Assembly (NCBI RefSeq): GCF_042434095.1
Contig: NZ_JBHLUE010000008.1
Span: 124,001 to 188,000, forward strand
DNA from: KBS50 sp042434095
GTDB lineage: Bacteria; Actinomycetota; Actinomycetes; Mycobacteriales; Micromonosporaceae
Length of the DNA stretch: 64,000 nucleotides
Direction: 5' to 3'
Notes under the pieces: model-generated
Told to the model about the DNA's origin: nothing
Database searches by the model: none
Seen by the model: the letters and a program-made list of their open reading frames with translations, nothing else
Made by a program: the position numbers and the translations under genes
In this document: positions 1-9,205 of the stretch, piece by piece
Numbering within the stretch: the first letter of the stretch is position 1
Layout: the number at the start of each line of letters is the position of its first letter

Positions 1-118
1 CGATCAGCGACCATAGGTAGCCCAGGACCGAGTCCTGGTATTTGACCGCGAGGTCCCGGCGCACGAGCAGCGCCAGAGCGTTACGGTGCGCCCACACATC
101 AGCCACTGCCGACGTCAT
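1..118 (-). CDS. ABC-2 type polysaccharide exporter permease, N-terminal fragment
   Basis: The first 39 codons of a gene that runs off the left edge of the window, starting at an ATG at 116-118. The visible protein has an N-terminal charged stretch followed by the motif LVRRDLAVKYQDSVLGYLWS. This is the conserved start of Wzm/TagG-type permeases, which export lipid-linked polysaccharide, teichoic acid or O-antigen-like glycans across the plasma membrane together with a Wzt/TagH ATPase. The first membrane span would follow just past the edge. The ATPase partner is not visible. Family assignment rests on this one motif, which is quite characteristic; the substrate cannot be told. Confidence 0.7.
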   Translation of the reverse strand, partial: MTSAVADVWAHRNALALLVRRDLAVKYQDSVLGYLWSLI

Positions 119-437
119 TGCTGCCCCCCTCCACCGGATGCCGACGCGCGGTGTCCCCGCGCGAGCGCGCCGATCAGTTCCCGGCTCACCTGTGACTCCT
201 CCCGACCGCGTGGTCGCGGCCGCCTGGCCAGAACCATTGTGCCCGCCGCGCTCGTGCCGGGCGAAGGCGATGCGGTGGGAGACACCTGCACGTTCTTGGC
301 GTGAGCGTCGACACGCCGGGCGCGGCGGCCATCGCGATCAAGCGAGTGCCACCGGCTGGGCGCGCCATAGGTTAGCAGTCGGAAATCACGCCGGGTAGTT
401 TGCGGCGGCCGTCCAGATCGACCGGCGACGACAGAAG
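119..437. other. 319-bp stretch without a recognisable gene
   Basis: Lies upstream of the exporter permease and downstream of the serine dehydratase, both on the minus strand. The short open frames here are highly arginine/proline-rich and look like high-GC artefacts. It should hold the promoter of the permease gene. I see no clear hairpin, tRNA or repeat. Confidence 0.5.
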
Positions 438-1811
<1,374 letters not shown>

Positions 1812-1895
1812 GGCCGTACCCCCTCGCCGCCGAGCCGGCTTCGTTGCCCGCCCGACCGGCGAGCCTACCCCGGTCCCGGCCCCCCACCCACCGCG

Positions 1896-1964
1896 CGATC
1901 TTGCACTTTTGGCCCCGGCGAAAGTCGCATAAGCCGCGAAAGGGGGGCCCAAAGTGCAAGATCG
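1896..1964. repeat. Palindromic element B1 (69 bp)
   Basis: A 69-bp element with perfect 13-bp terminal inverted repeats (CGATCTTGCACTT at the left end and its complement at the right). Its right third contains GCCGCGAAAGGGGGGCCC. The same element, same length and inverted, occurs at 23156-23224. It lies in the divergent region between sdaA and the PspC gene. No target duplication is obvious. Confidence 0.8.
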
Positions 1965-2135
1965 ACCCGAGGGGAGGGCGGGAGGGAGGGGGAAGGCGTC
2001 CCCGGTGGGTGGTCGGGGTAAGGCCCTAAGCCGTGCCGGCCGCCGGGTCCGACTGCGGGACGACGGCGGACTGGCTTTCCGGATCTACCGTCGAAGACAG
2101 CGCGGCGCCACCGCCGCGAGTTGGGGAGAGAACAG

Positions 2136-2324
2136 ATGAACCGCAGACTGGTACGCCCCCGCGAGAACCGCATGATCGCCGGCGTCTGCGCCGGGCTGGC
2201 CCGCCGGTTCGGCATGTCGGCCGGCCTGGTCCGGCTGCTGTTCGTGTTGTCGGTGCTGCTGCCGGGCACCCAGGTGATCGTGTACCTGGTGCTCTGGATC
2301 CTCATGCCGAACGAGGACCGCTAG
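2136..2324 (+). CDS. Small PspC-domain membrane protein
   Basis: A 62-residue protein that is essentially one PspC domain: a basic N-terminus (NRRLVRPRENRMIAGVCAGL), then a hydrophobic helix followed by a second hydrophobic stretch ending LILMPNED-like (VLWILMPNEDR). PspC proteins sit in the cytoplasmic membrane and in other bacteria take part in envelope-stress sensing. The ATG at 2136 is preceded by GGGGAGAG, so it is preferred over the in-frame TTG at 2121. A strong hairpin begins one base after the stop codon. It is monocistronic. The domain is clear; the role here is unknown. Confidence 0.85.
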   Translation: MNRRLVRPRENRMIAGVCAGLARRFGMSAGLVRLLFVLSVLLPGTQVIVYLVLWILMPNEDR

Positions 2325-2356
2325 CGGGTGACTCGCGGAGTTCCGCGAGTCACCCG
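2325..2356. terminator. 15-bp perfect hairpin after the PspC gene
   Basis: CGGGTGACTCGCGGA, a two-base GT spacer, then the exact complement. It starts directly after the TAG at 2322-2324. There is no U-tract, as is common in actinomycetes. It probably ends transcription from the PspC gene. Confidence 0.75.
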
Positions 2357-2370
2357 GCGCCGCCGGCGGC

Positions 2371-2399
2371 GGTGGTGCGGGCGGTTCGCCCGCACCACC
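2371..2399. terminator. Second hairpin between convergent genes
   Basis: GGTGGTGCGGGCG, GTT, then the exact complement (13-bp stem). It lies between the convergent PspC and DUF4230 genes. The motif GTTCGCCCGC recurs three times downstream to about 2455, giving alternative stems. Probably a bidirectional terminator region. Confidence 0.6.
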
Positions 2400-2484
2400 C
2401 GGCCCGGTCCCGCGGCCGTTCGCCCGCGCCACCCGGGCCGGCCTGCGGGCCGTTCGCCCGCGCTGCCCCGGCCCGGCGCCACGC

Positions 2485-3324
2485 TCAGGGCGTCGTGTAC
2501 GTGATGGTGATCTTTTCGTAGCCGAGCGACCGCAGCAGGCCCTCCAGCATCTTCTGAGTGTTCTCCCGGGCGCGGGCGGCTAGCCCGCTGTCCCGGGCGG
2601 CGGCCGTGATCCGCTCCTCGGCGGTCTGGTAGACCACCTTCTGCCGGTTGGGATCGTTGCCGAAGACCTCGCCGAGCCGGTTGAGCAGGCCGCGCTTCTC
2701 CGCGAAGACGTAGCTCTTCTCAAGATCGAGGTGGGCCTGGTCGAGCTGCGGCGCCGGCAGCTTGATCTCCACGGTCTTGTGGTCGGCGGACTCGGTGATG
2801 GCGCCCTCCCCGATCTTGGAGAAGTCCACGTACGCCTCGACCGTGCCGGCGCCCACGAACAGCGTCCGGTCATTGAGCAGGAAGTCCGGCACGTACTTTC
2901 GGTCGTTCTGCAGGTCGACGACGACCTGGAAGTTGCCCTCGGCGGCCACGTAGCGGCTGAGGTCCTGGATCGAGGTGAGCAGCGGCGGCTGGCTGCGGTC
3001 GGTCTGCTCCTTGCCGAACGGGTTGCGCAGGTGGGGCCAGAGGCCCGCCCCCTGCAGCCCGAGGATCAGCACGACGGCCAGCCCGATCACCGCCACGAGC
3101 GTGAACAGGCCGCACCCGAAGAGCCGCGAACCGGCCACGCCGGCCGTGGGCGCCGCGGGTGGCGGCGTGCCATCGCCGCCCGGGGGCTCGGCCGGCCCGT
3201 ACGCCGGCTCGGCACCCTCGAGCGGCACGTCGATCTCCTGACCGGGCCTCGGTGGCTCCGCGCGGCCCGCGGCAAACTCCGGAAACTCCCGGGTGGGCTC
3301 GTTGACGCCGTTGCTCGGGGCCAT
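2485..3324 (-). CDS. DUF4230 family membrane-anchored protein
   Basis: 279 residues. A Pro/Glu-rich N-terminal cytoplasmic part of about 75 residues is followed by one strong membrane helix (TLVAVIGLAVVLILGLQG). The exported C-terminal DUF4230 domain contains TSIQDLSRYVAAEGNFQVVV and an alpha-helical end with YQTAEERITAAARDSGL. The function of DUF4230 is not known. I chose the ATG at 3322-3324, with GTGAGGG just upstream, over an ATG twelve codons earlier. It stands alone; the next upstream gene, an acyl-CoA dehydrogenase, is also on the minus strand 76 bp away, so read-through is possible. Confidence 0.85.
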   Translation of the reverse strand: MAPSNGVNEPTREFPEFAAGRAEPPRPGQEIDVPLEGAEPAYGPAEPPGGDGTPPPAAPTAGVAGSRLFGCGLFTLVAVIGLAVVLILGLQGAGLWPHLRNPFGKEQTDRSQPPLLTSIQDLSRYVAAEGNFQVVVDLQNDRKYVPDFLLNDRTLFVGAGTVEAYVDFSKIGEGAITESADHKTVEIKLPAPQLDQAHLDLEKSYVFAEKRGLLNRLGEVFGNDPNRQKVVYQTAEERITAAARDSGLAARARENTQKMLEGLLRSLGYEKITITYTTP

Positions 3325-3400
3325 CACCCTCACCGTCCTCACGCAGGTGCCGATATTCAAGACGGTACAAGTCGGGTACGACAGCCGCGACTCGACAGCG

Positions 3401-4603
3401 TCAGACGAAGGCCGCCAGGCCGGTGAGCCGCTGCCCGATGATCAGCTGGTGAACCTCGGAGGTGCCCTCGTAGGTGAGCACGCTTTCCAGGTTGTTGGCG
3501 TGCCGCAGCACGGGGTATTCGCCGCTGATCCCGTTGGCGCCCAGGATGGTCCGGCACTGCCGGGCGATCGCCAGCGCCTCCCGGACGTTGTTGAGCTTGC
3601 CGACGCTCACCTGCTCGGGCCGCAGCGCGCCGCGGTCGGCCAACCGGCCGAGGTGCAGCGCCAGCAGGTAGCCCTTCTGCAGCTCGACCGCCATGTCCGC
3701 GAGCTTTGCCTGGGTGAGCTGGAAACCGGCGATCGGCCGGCCGAACTGCTCCCGCTCCCCGGCGTACCGCAGGGCGGTGTGCAGGCAGTCCCGGGCCGCG
3801 CCCAGCGCGCCCCAGGCGATGCCGTGCCGCGCCTCGGTCAGGCAGGACAGCGGGGCGCCCAGGCCGGCGGCGTCGGGCAGCACCGCGTCCGCCGGCAGCC
3901 GGACGTCGTCCAGGACGATCTCGCCGGTGGCGGAGGCGCGCAGCGACATCTTGTGCCGGATCTCCCGCGCCGTCACACCGGGGCTGTCCATGGGTACGAC
4001 GAAACCCCGCACCCGGCCGGCGGCCCCGTCCTCGACGGCGCGCGCCCAGATCACCGCCACGTCCGCCACCGGGGCATTGGTGATCCACATCTTGCCGCCG
4101 CTGAGGACCCAGTCCGAGCCGTCCCGCCGGGCCCTGCTGATCATGTTGGCCGGGTCCGAACCGTGGTCCGGCTCGGTCAACCCGAAGCAGCCGATCGCCT
4201 CGCCGGTGGCCATCGGCGGCAGCCACCGCTGCTTCTGCTCCTCGCTGCCGAACCGCCAGATGGCGTACATGGCGAGCGAGCCCTGCACCGAGACCAGCGA
4301 GCGGACGCCGGAATCACCGGCCTCCAGCTCCAGGCAGGCCAGCCCGTACGCGACGGCCGAGGAACCGGCGCAGCCGTACCCGGTCAGGTGCATGCCGAGC
4401 AGGCCGAGCTTGCCGAATTCGACCGCCAGCTCGCGTACCGGCACCTCGCCGCGCTCGTACCACTGCGCGACGTGCGGCCGGACGCGGTCGTCCACCACCC
4501 GGCGGACCACCTCGCGGATCTGGAGCTCCTCCTCGGTGAGCAGCGAGTCCAGGTCGAGCAGTTCCTCCGGGGTGACCGCCGCCGCGCGTCGTCCGTCCGT
4601 CAT
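3401..4603 (-). CDS. Acyl-CoA dehydrogenase, glutaryl-CoA dehydrogenase-like
   Basis: A 400-residue FAD flavoenzyme of the acyl-CoA dehydrogenase family. The order is the expected one: N-terminal helices, a central beta domain with GCFGLTEPDHGSDP and KMWITNAPVADV (flavin/substrate contacts), and a C-terminal helical domain ending LTYEGTSEVHQLIIGQRLTG. The YEGTSEVH segment carries the catalytic glutamate in the position used by glutaryl-CoA dehydrogenases and related enzymes. It would transfer electrons from a short-chain acyl-CoA to ETF. The ATG at 4601-4603 is preferred to a GTG three codons upstream. No lysine-degradation genes are adjacent, so substrate identity is uncertain. Confidence 0.88.
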   Translation of the reverse strand: MTDGRRAAAVTPEELLDLDSLLTEEELQIREVVRRVVDDRVRPHVAQWYERGEVPVRELAVEFGKLGLLGMHLTGYGCAGSSAVAYGLACLELEAGDSGVRSLVSVQGSLAMYAIWRFGSEEQKQRWLPPMATGEAIGCFGLTEPDHGSDPANMISRARRDGSDWVLSGGKMWITNAPVADVAVIWARAVEDGAAGRVRGFVVPMDSPGVTAREIRHKMSLRASATGEIVLDDVRLPADAVLPDAAGLGAPLSCLTEARHGIAWGALGAARDCLHTALRYAGEREQFGRPIAGFQLTQAKLADMAVELQKGYLLALHLGRLADRGALRPEQVSVGKLNNVREALAIARQCRTILGANGISGEYPVLRHANNLESVLTYEGTSEVHQLIIGQRLTGLAAFV

Positions 4604-4638
4604 GCCCGCCACCCTAACGACTGTTCAGCTGGCCCGGC

Positions 4639-4944
4639 TCAGCTCTCGGCGGCCGGCAGCATCAGCACCCGGGCGTGGATCTGGTTGCGCTGCTGGAGGG
4701 CGGCCCGCAGGGCGCGGTGCAGCCCGTCCTCCAGGTAGAGACCGCCGTTCCACTGAACCACGTGCGGGAACAGGTCGCCGTAGAAGGTCGAGTCCTCGGC
4801 CAGCAGCTTGTCGAGGGCCAGCTCGCGCTTGGTCGTGATCAGCTGGTCGAGCCGCAGCGGGCGCGGCGGAATCTCGGACCACTGCTTCAGCGTCAGCCCG
4901 TGCTCGGGATAGGGACGCCCGTCCCGAACCGCCTTGAAGATCAC
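4639..4944 (-). CDS. Conserved small protein with ParB/Srx-like motif
   Basis: 101 residues, GTG start with GGGGAGAG upstream. The C-terminal half (GLYLEDGLHRALRAALQQRN) has the D-G-x-H-R pattern seen in the ParB/sulfiredoxin nuclease-like fold, and the middle (LITTKRELALDKLLAEDSTF) looks helical. Proteins like this are widespread and uncharacterised in actinobacteria. It lies 35 bp upstream of the acyl-CoA dehydrogenase on the same strand and may share its transcript. Fold suggestion only; no partner such as ParA is nearby, so chromosome segregation is not implied. Confidence 0.6.
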   Translation of the reverse strand: MIFKAVRDGRPYPEHGLTLKQWSEIPPRPLRLDQLITTKRELALDKLLAEDSTFYGDLFPHVVQWNGGLYLEDGLHRALRAALQQRNQIHARVLMLPAAES

Positions 4945-5106
4945 GCCGGTACTCTCCCCTCCCCGCCCACAGGGGTCGGCCGGACCCCGGCATTCCCCGC
5001 CCCGACATCGCGAGCGCGGGCCACAATGACCCGTGACAGCCTAACGACCCCCTTCCACCTCGCGGTTTGTTCCAAGATGTCAGTTTCGTTACGACTGTCT
5101 CGCCAC

Positions 5107-5733
5107 TCAACCCTCACCGGCCGCCGCCGTGGCCTGCCAACGCCCCCGATGGACCACCTCGGCGACCGGTCGCCGACCCCGGCGCAGCGACGGGGAACGG
5201 TGATCGGGAGCGCGGTATCCGATGGTCAGCGCACCGATCGGCAGGTACCGGTCGGGCACCTCGAACGCCTCCCGGAACGGATCCAGCCGCTCCGGCGGGA
5301 TGCCGAAGAAGCACGCCCCCAGGCCCTCGTCGACGGCCGTGAGCAGCATCAGCAGCGCCGCGAACCCGGTGTCGATCTGCCAGTACGGCACCGGCCACCG
5401 CCGCTCGTCCCGATCGGCCCAGCCCTTGTCCGGCTCGGCGTACCGGTCCAGGTAGGCCGACTTGTTCGCGTGCGGCACGACGATCAGCGGCGCCCGGCGC
5501 ATCCCGGTCAGCCAGCGGTTCTCCGCCACCCCGCCCGGCGTGGTCACCGACCAGAACCGGTCGAGGTCGGCCGGGGAATCCAGCACGAGGAAGCCCCAGC
5601 CCTGCGCGAACCCGGCCGACGGCGCCCGTACGGCGTGGTCGAGCAGCCGCTCCACCACCTCCGCCGGCACCGGCCGGTCCGGATCGTAGTTGCGGACCAT
5701 CCGCCGCCGGCGGACCACCTCGGAGAACTCCAC
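5107..5733 (-). CDS. Nitroreductase family protein
   Basis: 208 residues of the FMN-dependent nitroreductase fold. The N-terminal FSEVVRRRRMVRNYDPDRPV is the classic Arg-Arg-Met/Ser FMN phosphate-binding start, APSAGFAQGWGFLVLD the second FMN motif, and EGLGACFFGIPPE the third. Such enzymes reduce nitro groups, quinones or flavins with NAD(P)H. The start is a GTG with GGGAGGTGAG upstream. It lies 20 bp downstream of the aldose epimerase and is probably cotranscribed, although no functional link is evident. Physiological substrate unknown. Confidence 0.88.
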   Translation of the reverse strand: MEFSEVVRRRRMVRNYDPDRPVPAEVVERLLDHAVRAPSAGFAQGWGFLVLDSPADLDRFWSVTTPGGVAENRWLTGMRRAPLIVVPHANKSAYLDRYAEPDKGWADRDERRWPVPYWQIDTGFAALLMLLTAVDEGLGACFFGIPPERLDPFREAFEVPDRYLPIGALTIGYRAPDHRSPSLRRGRRPVAEVVHRGRWQATAAAGEG

Positions 5734-5753
5734 GCCTCACCTCCCGGCCGTGC

Positions 5754-6689
5754 TCAGCTCGCGGGCTGGATGCCCCAGGTCCCGCGCCACTCCTTGCCGG
5801 GCTCCAGGACGATCAGGTCCTTGCCGGAACGGAAGGCGTCGGGCGGGCAGGTCATCGGCTCGATCGCCACCGACCGCCGGTGCCGTTCCCCGGGCAGGCT
5901 GTCGCCGGTGAACACCTGCCACCAACCGAACTCGCGGTCCGACCAGATCCGCACCCCGGCCGAGCCGTCCGGCGCGGTGAGGCTGACTGCCGAGCAGCCG
6001 TCCTCGCCCCGGATCACCTCGCCGAAGGCGAGGTCCAGCCGGGCGTCGCCGATGGGTCGGGCGGTGGTCCAGTCGTACTCCGTGCCGGCCACCTTCGCCG
6101 CGCCGACCGGCAGCAGCCGGCCGTCCAGCAGCAGCCGCGTCCGCGCCGGCAACCGGAGCGACAGGTCGTCCACCGCCACTCCCGGGACCTGCAGGTAGGG
6201 ATGCACCGAGAAGCCGAACGGGGCCGGCTCGCCGGCGAGGTTCGTCGCCTGGTGCTCGGCCCGCAGCCCATCCGGGCCCACCGACCAGCGGGTACGCAGC
6301 CGCAGCGCCCACGGGTAACCCGGGTGCGGCGGCAGGTCGTACTCGACCGTCACGGCGTCGGCTGACTGCTCCACCAGCCGCCACCGCACCCAGCTGACCA
6401 GCCCGTGGATGGCCACGTTCCGCTCGGGCTCGCTGAGGTCGAGTTGCAGGGTGCGCTCGCCGAAGGTGTACCGGCCGTCGCGGATCCGGTTCGGCCACGG
6501 CGCCAGCACGTGGCCGGCGCGGCCCGGAGAGATCTCGTCGACGCCGTACCCGTCGAGGTAGTCCACGCCGTCGTGCCGGTATGACCGCAGCCCGCCACCG
6601 ACCTCGACCACCACGGCCTCGTGGCCACCGGCCGCGATTGTCCACTGTGCGCCCGAGGGCGGCAGGCCGCCCGGTTCGACGTTGTCCAT
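5754..6689 (-). CDS. Aldose 1-epimerase family protein
   Basis: 311 residues of the galactose-mutarotase-like beta-sandwich fold, interconverting alpha and beta anomers of a hexose. Expected residues are present: the sugar-binding arginine in LAPWPNRIRDGRY, a histidine in NVAIHGLVSW, the catalytic histidine in GFSVHPYLQV, and the catalytic glutamate in SVAIEPMTCPPDAF. The ATG is at 6687-6689. First gene of a likely two-gene unit with the nitroreductase. Mutarotase is the likely activity; a role on a modified or phosphorylated sugar cannot be excluded. Confidence 0.9.
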   Translation of the reverse strand: MDNVEPGGLPPSGAQWTIAAGGHEAVVVEVGGGLRSYRHDGVDYLDGYGVDEISPGRAGHVLAPWPNRIRDGRYTFGERTLQLDLSEPERNVAIHGLVSWVRWRLVEQSADAVTVEYDLPPHPGYPWALRLRTRWSVGPDGLRAEHQATNLAGEPAPFGFSVHPYLQVPGVAVDDLSLRLPARTRLLLDGRLLPVGAAKVAGTEYDWTTARPIGDARLDLAFGEVIRGEDGCSAVSLTAPDGSAGVRIWSDREFGWWQVFTGDSLPGERHRRSVAIEPMTCPPDAFRSGKDLIVLEPGKEWRGTWGIQPAS

Positions 6690-6760
6690 GCGGGGACGAT
6701 ATCGGTTACCGGCCGGTCGCGCCGCCGACGGCGGCGCAGGCGCGGACGGCAGCGCCGGCG

Positions 6761-8284
6761 TCAGTCGCCGGCGCGGTAGCGGCGCAGCGCCGGGAACGCC
6801 AGCGCCAGCAGCACGGCCAGCACGGCCGCGGCCACGCCGCCGCCCACCCAGGACGCGGTGGCGCCGAAGGCCGCGGCGGTCGCGCCGGCGCGCAGGTCAC
6901 CGAGCCGGGGACCGCCGGCCACCACCACGGTGTTCACCCCCTGCAACCGGCCGCGCAGCCGGTCCGGCACGTACACCTGAAGCATCGACTGCCGGAAGAC
7001 GGCGCTGACCAGGTCGGCGGCGCCGGCCACGGCGAGCAGCAGCACCATCAGCCAGAGCTGGCGGGCGAACCCCGACACGGCGATCGCCACGCCCCAACCG
7101 ACCACCGCGGCCACCAACGCCGCGCCCTGCCGGCGGACGCGGCCGATCCAGCCCGAGGTCAGGCCGCCGAGCACCGAGCCGATGGCGATGGCGCTGTAGA
7201 GCCAGCCGATGGCCGCGCCGCCACCGAACCGCTCGGCCGCCACCTGCGGAAAGAGCGTGCGCGGGAAGGCCAGCACCATGGCGATGATGTCGATGGCGAA
7301 CGACAGCAGCAGCACCGGCGTGCCGGCCAGGTAGCGGAAGCCGTCGCCGATGCTGCGCAGCCCGACCGACCGGACAGCCACGGCCGGGGCGCCCTCGGCC
7401 GGTCCCCCCACGCCCTCGGCCGGTCCCCCCACGCCCGGGGCGTCCGCGGTTGGGGCGTCCGCGGCGGGGGCGTCCGCGATCGTGGCCTTGGTCGGCGCGG
7501 CGGACGCCGGCGTGTCCGCGGCCGCGGCGGCGTCCGCGGCCGCGGCGGCGGCGGCGGCCGGAGGGACCACGGCAGGCGGGACCGTCTCGGCGGCCGGGAC
7601 CGTCTCCGCGGGCGGGACCGTCTCGGCGGGCGGCATGGCCGGCAGGCGGAGGGTGGCCCAGAGCGAGACCGTGAAGAGCAGCGCGTCCGTGGCGTACGCG
7701 ATCGGCAGCGCCACCGGCTCGGCCCAGGCCGCGAAGACCAGCCCGGCGGTCAGCGGGCCGAGCACCATGCCGGCCGTGGTGGTGGTGTACCCGAGCGTGT
7801 TAGCGGCGGGCACGAGCCCGCGCGGCACCAGCCGCGGGATGATCGCCTGCCGGGCCGGCGAGCTGACCGCGAAGGCGGTGGACTGCACGGCCACCAGGCC
7901 GAGCAGCAGCACCGGGCTGCCCACCCGGAGCAGCGCCTGGACCAGCAGCCCGAGGGTGGCCACCCAGGCCAGCGACGAGCTGGCCAGCAGCAGCCGACGC
8001 CGGTCCACGGCGTCGGCCACCGCGCCGCCCCAGAGCCCGAAGACGAGCAGCGGAAGCAGGGCCGCGAGGCCGAGCAGACCCACCCAGAAGGAGGAGCGGG
8101 TCAGCGCGTACATCTGCACCGGCACCGCCACGGCGGTGAACTGGTAGCCGTACATCGACACGGCCGTGCCGATCCACATCCGGCGGTAGGCGGGCGTGCG
8201 CAGCGGTCGTACGTCGATGGCCCAGCGGGCCCGCCGCCGGACCGGCGCGGCGTCCGACTCGGCCCGCTCGTCGATCCTGGTCAC
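6761..8284 (-). CDS. MFS exporter with Ala/Pro-rich central loop
   Basis: 507 residues with about twelve membrane helices. The first half carries the MFS motif-A-like GGAVADAVDRRRLLL between helices 2 and 3, resembling enterobactin-exporter/macrolide-efflux-like carriers. The cytoplasmic loop between helices 6 and 7 is unusually long and low-complexity: repeated PPAETV, poly-alanine, then GVGGPAEG twice, matching tandem repeats in the DNA at 7391-7634. The GTG start at 8282-8284 overlaps the pdxH stop by four bases (GTGA), so translation is coupled to pdxH. Substrate unknown; the loop expansion is probably neutral. Confidence 0.85.
   Translation of the reverse strand: MTRIDERAESDAAPVRRRARWAIDVRPLRTPAYRRMWIGTAVSMYGYQFTAVAVPVQMYALTRSSFWVGLLGLAALLPLLVFGLWGGAVADAVDRRRLLLASSSLAWVATLGLLVQALLRVGSPVLLLGLVAVQSTAFAVSSPARQAIIPRLVPRGLVPAANTLGYTTTTAGMVLGPLTAGLVFAAWAEPVALPIAYATDALLFTVSLWATLRLPAMPPAETVPPAETVPAAETVPPAVVPPAAAAAAAADAAAAADTPASAAPTKATIADAPAADAPTADAPGVGGPAEGVGGPAEGAPAVAVRSVGLRSIGDGFRYLAGTPVLLLSFAIDIIAMVLAFPRTLFPQVAAERFGGGAAIGWLYSAIAIGSVLGGLTSGWIGRVRRQGAALVAAVVGWGVAIAVSGFARQLWLMVLLLAVAGAADLVSAVFRQSMLQVYVPDRLRGRLQGVNTVVVAGGPRLGDLRAGATAAAFGATASWVGGGVAAAVLAVLLALAFPALRRYRAGD
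7391..7634. repeat. GC-rich tandem repeats inside the MFS gene
   Basis: Two exact 21-bp copies starting at 7391 and 7412 (unit begins GCCCTCGGCC), an alanine-codon-rich GCG run around 7500-7560, and about three 18-bp units with the core GGGACCGTCTC at 7574-7634. All are in frame and encode the loop between helices 6 and 7. Confidence 0.8.
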
Positions 8285-9018
8285 GGCGCCAGCCGCTCGA
8301 CCGTCCAGCCGCCCGCGTCGAGCCGCCGGTAGCGCAGCCGGTCGTGCAACCGGCTGACCCGGCCCTGCCAGAACTCGACGGTCTCCGGGACCACCCGCAG
8401 GCCGCCCCAGTGCGGGGGCGCGGGCACCTCCCGGTCCGCGAACCGTTCCGCCACCTCCCGGTACGCCTCGTCCAGCGCGGCCCGGTCCGGCAGCACCCGG
8501 GACTGCTCGCTGGCCCAGGCGCCGAGTTGGGAGCCACGCGGCCGGCTGGCGAAGTAGGCCTCGGTCTCGGCCCGGTCCACCCGCTCGACCCGGCCCCGGA
8601 CCACCACCTGCCGCTGCATGGCAAACCAGGGGAAGAGCAGGCTGCCGTGCGGGTTGGCGGCCACCTCGGCGCCCTTGCGCGACCCGTAGTTGGTGAACAG
8701 CACCAGCCCGCGCTCGTCGTACCCCTTGAGCAGGACCGTCCGGGTGCTCGGCCGGCCGGCGGCGTCCGCCGTGGCGAAGACCATGGCGTTCGGTTCGGGC
8801 AGCCCGGCGGCCACCGCGTCGGCGAACCAGCGCTCGAACTGGGTGGGCCAGTCCGCCGCCAGGTCCGCCCGGCGCAGCCCGCGCTCGGCATACTCCCGCC
8901 GCATCCCGGCGGGCTCGCGGCGCTGGCCGGCGGCCTCCGGGCGCCCGCCGGCGGCCTCCGGGCGCCCGCCGGCGGCCTCCGGGCGGCCGCCGGCGGACGG
9001 GGAGAAGGGTCCGTTCAT
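8281..9018 (-). CDS. pdxH: Pyridoxamine 5'-phosphate oxidase
   Basis: 245 residues. Oxidises pyridoxine or pyridoxamine 5'-phosphate to PLP with FMN and oxygen. The core matches the family: STRTVLLKGYDERGLVLFTN (FMN and substrate binding), RQVVVRGRVERV, FASRPRGSQLGAWAS, and the C-terminal RLHDRLRYRR and WTVERLAP ending typical of PdxH. About 35 residues before MRREYAERGL are a repeat-derived extension (GGRPEAA three times) not found in the family. The ATG at 9016-9018 has AGGA at good spacing, but the ATG at 8904 would give a standard-length protein, so the start is unsure. Upstream and coupled to the MFS gene. Confidence 0.92.
   Translation of the reverse strand: MNGPFSPSAGGRPEAAGGRPEAAGGRPEAAGQRREPAGMRREYAERGLRRADLAADWPTQFERWFADAVAAGLPEPNAMVFATADAAGRPSTRTVLLKGYDERGLVLFTNYGSRKGAEVAANPHGSLLFPWFAMQRQVVVRGRVERVDRAETEAYFASRPRGSQLGAWASEQSRVLPDRAALDEAYREVAERFADREVPAPPHWGGLRVVPETVEFWQGRVSRLHDRLRYRRLDAGGWTVERLAP
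8926..8995. repeat. 21-bp tandem repeat in the 5' end of pdxH
   Basis: About three copies with period 21 bp (core CGGCCTCCGGGCGCC, copies near 8931, 8952 and 8973). It encodes the GGRPEAA repeat in the variable N-terminus of the oxidase. Confidence 0.8.
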
Positions 9019-9205
9019 CCCTCCCATCCTGGTACAGGTGGCCGCCGGGCCGCGGCGCGGGCGGATGTCGCGCGTCGCACACCTGCGGAGGGTCGCGTCG
9101 CAGCCCGGGCGGGGGCAAGATGTTCCGAATACATCCATGGAGGTCGGGGCAGCGGCGCCCGGAAACATCGGGCGATCACCCGGCGCGCGCATTCCGGGAG
9201 AGCAC

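Noticed and set aside
42..398. Short plus-strand frames at the left edge
   Set aside because: Arg-rich artefact frames antisense to the exporter permease fragment and its promoter region.
3293..4738. A 481-codon plus-strand frame opposite the acyl-CoA dehydrogenase
   Set aside because: No motif, no ribosome site, and it is fully antisense to a well-recognised gene.
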